A DNA stretch of 64,000 nt, from the NCBI GenBank assembly GCA_963842305.1, contig CAWJFW010000003.1, positions 310,001 through 374,000 on the forward strand. The letters run 5' to 3'. The position numbers and the translations under genes are program-made. This DNA comes from JAIBJN01 sp963842305 (GTDB lineage Bacteria; Actinomycetota; Thermoleophilia; Gaiellales; Gaiellaceae). The notes below the pieces were generated by a model, which did not search any database, was not told the DNA's origin, and saw nothing but the letters and a program-made list of their open reading frames with translations. The first letter of the stretch is position 1. Each line of letters begins with the position of its first letter. This document shows positions 62,986-64,000 of this stretch, one piece after another.

Positions 62986-63240
62986 GCCGTTATTCCGCCC
63001 CTCCGCCGGTCTACGAGAAGCGGCGACTATAGCAGCGCCATCGAGCCATCTTCAACGCCTACACCTGGGGAAATTGCAGGAGGCAAAAAGGGGAGGTTTG
63101 CAGGGATTTAGACCCTCTCCACACTATTATCCACAGGTGTGGAAAGGTCGATGGTTGCGCCCTCCCATGCGCCTTCGCGCCTGTGGATTTCGGTTGTGCC
63201 CTAAGCCTCTTACTCGGTCGTGCGACCTGCTCATCTATAC
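62986..63240. other. Candidate origin of replication (oriC) between dnaA and rpmH
   Basis: The 301-bp gap is the largest non-coding stretch in the window. It contains one perfect DnaA box, TTATCCACA (63127-63135). Flanking degenerate boxes are CTCTCCACA (63115-63123), the inverted TGTGGAAAG (63138-63146) and the inverted TGTGGATTT (63182-63190). A comparatively A-rich stretch (about 63069-63112) next to the boxes could be the unwinding element. Gene direction flips here: dnaA to gyrA run left and rpmH-rnpA-yidD run right, as expected at an origin. Confidence 0.6.
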
Positions 63241-63241
63241 T
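63236..63241 (+). promoter_or_regulatory. Putative -10 element of rpmH-rnpA
   Basis: TATACT matches TATAAT at five of six positions. Initiation about 7 nt downstream would put the 5' end of the mRNA directly before the leader hairpin. No strong -35 is visible. Confidence 0.45.
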
Positions 63242-63248
63242 GGGCGCC

Positions 63249-63271
63249 CGGCCGCCCGAGCGGCCGTTTTT
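63249..63271 (+). terminator. Leader hairpin with T5 run upstream of rpmH
   Basis: CGGCCGC and GCGGCCG form a perfect 7-bp stem around loop CCGA, followed by TTTTT. This has all parts of an intrinsic terminator but lies 15 nt before the rpmH start, and at the predicted 5' end of its mRNA. It may be an attenuator, a 5'-stabilising structure, or the terminator of another transcript. Confidence 0.55.
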
Positions 63272-63286
63272 CGACACTCTCATCTC

Positions 63287-63421
63287 GTGAAGCGAACGTA
63301 TCAGCCGAATGTGCGCCGGCGGAAGCGCCGGCATGGATTCCGGGCGCGGATGTCGACGCGTGCGGGTCGGGCGATCCTCAAGCGCCGCCGCGCGAAGGGT
63401 CGGAAGCGCCTCTCCGCGTGA
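63287..63421 (+). CDS. rpmH: 50S ribosomal protein L34
   Basis: A 44-residue, very basic ribosomal protein. VKRTYQPNVRRRKRRHGFRAR is the family N-terminus, and it ends RRAKGRKRLSA. It starts at GTG, as expected from the conserved KRTYQP beginning. Placement next to dnaA and before rnpA is conserved in bacteria. The longer open frame upstream lies in oriC and is not coding. Confidence 0.98.
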   Translation: MKRTYQPNVRRRKRRHGFRARMSTRAGRAILKRRRAKGRKRLSA

Positions 63422-63431
63422 GCGGGGTCGA

Positions 63432-63794
63432 GTGAGCAGGCGCCAGCATCGTCTCTCTCGCTCGCGCGACTTCGACACCGTCTACCGGAAGGGCCGGTCG
63501 GTCTCGACCCGGTTCCTCGTTCTCTACTCGTTTCCGCGCGAGGACGATCCCGACGGCGGGCCGCGGCTCGGCCTGGCGGTGTCGCGGCAGATCGGCGGCG
63601 CCGTGGAGCGAAACCGTCTGAAGCGTCGCCTGCGCTCGTCCTTCGACGAGCTCGCAACGGGCCTTCCGGCTGGACAGGACTTCGTGCTGATCGCCCGGCC
63701 CGGCCTGGCCGAGGCCGTCGAGAGCCGTGGCTACCCGTGGCTGACCGAGCGAGTCGGCGAGGTCTTCCGCCTCGCCGAGGGGACGGCTGCATGA
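63432..63794 (+). CDS. rnpA: Ribonuclease P protein component
   Basis: A 120-residue basic protein that assists the RNase P RNA in tRNA 5' maturation. The family RNR motif appears as RNRLKRRLRSSF, preceded by RLGLAVSRQIGGAVE. It starts at GTG (SRRQHRLSRSRDFDTVYRKG), 10 nt after rpmH. The stop overlaps the yidD start in ATGA. Confidence 0.96.
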   Translation: MSRRQHRLSRSRDFDTVYRKGRSVSTRFLVLYSFPREDDPDGGPRLGLAVSRQIGGAVERNRLKRRLRSSFDELATGLPAGQDFVLIARPGLAEAVESRGYPWLTERVGEVFRLAEGTAA

Positions 63795-64000
63795 GACAGG
63801 TTGTCGCCCTCCCAATCCATGCGTACCGGATTCTGGTCAGCCCGCTTCTCGGTGCACGCTGCAGGTATCACCCGAGCTGCTCGCGCTACGCGCTCGACGC
63901 GCTCGAGGAGTTCGGCGTCGTCCGAGGTTCAGTGCTTGCCGGGTGGCGGATCCTCCGCTGCAACCCGTGGAGCCGCGGCGGCGTTGACTACGCACACGAC
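63791..64000 (+). CDS. yidD: YidD membrane protein insertion efficiency factor (cut by window end)
   Basis: The first 70 codons of yidD. It begins MRQVVALPIHAYRILVSPLLG and shows the conserved CRYHPSCSRYALDAL, GWRILRCNPW and GGVDYAHD blocks. YidD is a small peripheral membrane protein assisting YidC-dependent insertion. A yidC gene would be expected next, outside the window. Confidence 0.95.
   Translation, partial: MRQVVALPIHAYRILVSPLLGARCRYHPSCSRYALDALEEFGVVRGSVLAGWRILRCNPWSRGGVDYAHD

Noticed and set aside
62906..63286. Upstream extension of rpmH through the dnaA-rpmH gap
   Set aside because: The extension covers DnaA boxes and the leader hairpin, and L34 always starts at the KRTYQP segment.

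Overview
The window is about 68% G+C and almost entirely coding. Its right end is a chromosome origin: dnaA-dnaN-recF-dciA-gyrB-gyrA run leftward from a candidate oriC near 63.1 kb, and rpmH-rnpA-yidD run rightward. This order, with a DUF721/dciA gene between recF and gyrB, together with a type II fatty-acid operon and frequent leaderless starts, suggests a high-GC actinobacterium. A deep-branching class such as Thermoleophilia or a relative would fit, but that assignment is inference.

Layout from the left: an ABC exporter tail with a two-domain ATPase; a GAF-GGDEF cyclase; two small housekeeping proteins; a broken membrane-protein gene and tRNA-Lys(CTT). Next come four genes for a UDP-diacetamido-uronic-acid type sugar (5.4-9.4 kb), a frameshifted SpoIID gene, and the dTDP-rhamnose operon led by a macro-domain gene (9.4-14.8 kb). 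Hsp20-Lon follow, then an M23 peptidase, a split TauE/SafE pair, trehalose phosphatase, a PLP decarboxylase coupled to polX, a GT2 glycosyltransferase, thioredoxin, thiL/thiD and an Mrf-like helicase (15-29.5 kb). A large RTX-repeat exoprotein, a LOG-like/DUF1272 pair, an NDH-2, an HD-GYP protein, a GNAT and LigD occupy 29.5-38.7 kb. accDA, a zinc-ribbon arginase-fold protein, a HAD enzyme, fabF-G-D-H-Z and an ECF sigma factor form a long leftward block (38.9-47.2 kb). birA, a PGRP amidase, an nfeD-slipin-uridylyltransferase operon and the origin block complete the window.

The genes fit a free-living bacterium that builds a sugar-decorated envelope (diacetamido-uronate and rhamnose precursors, wall hydrolases, a secreted RTX protein), makes fatty acids by FAS II and turns over c-di-GMP.

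Three architectural patterns stand out. Six of nine convergent gene pairs end on one shared palindromic CTAG that supplies both stop codons. Many genes have a TAnnnT -10-like hexamer 6-10 nt before the start codon, and divergent pairs interleave two such hexamers, which implies leaderless transcripts. Same-strand neighbours repeatedly meet in NTGA start/stop overlaps, including TTGA and CTGA variants. Against this compact background, eight loci carry single-base frame breaks, several in short homopolymers. Sequence error is the simplest explanation for most of them, so I annotate the intended genes across the breaks.
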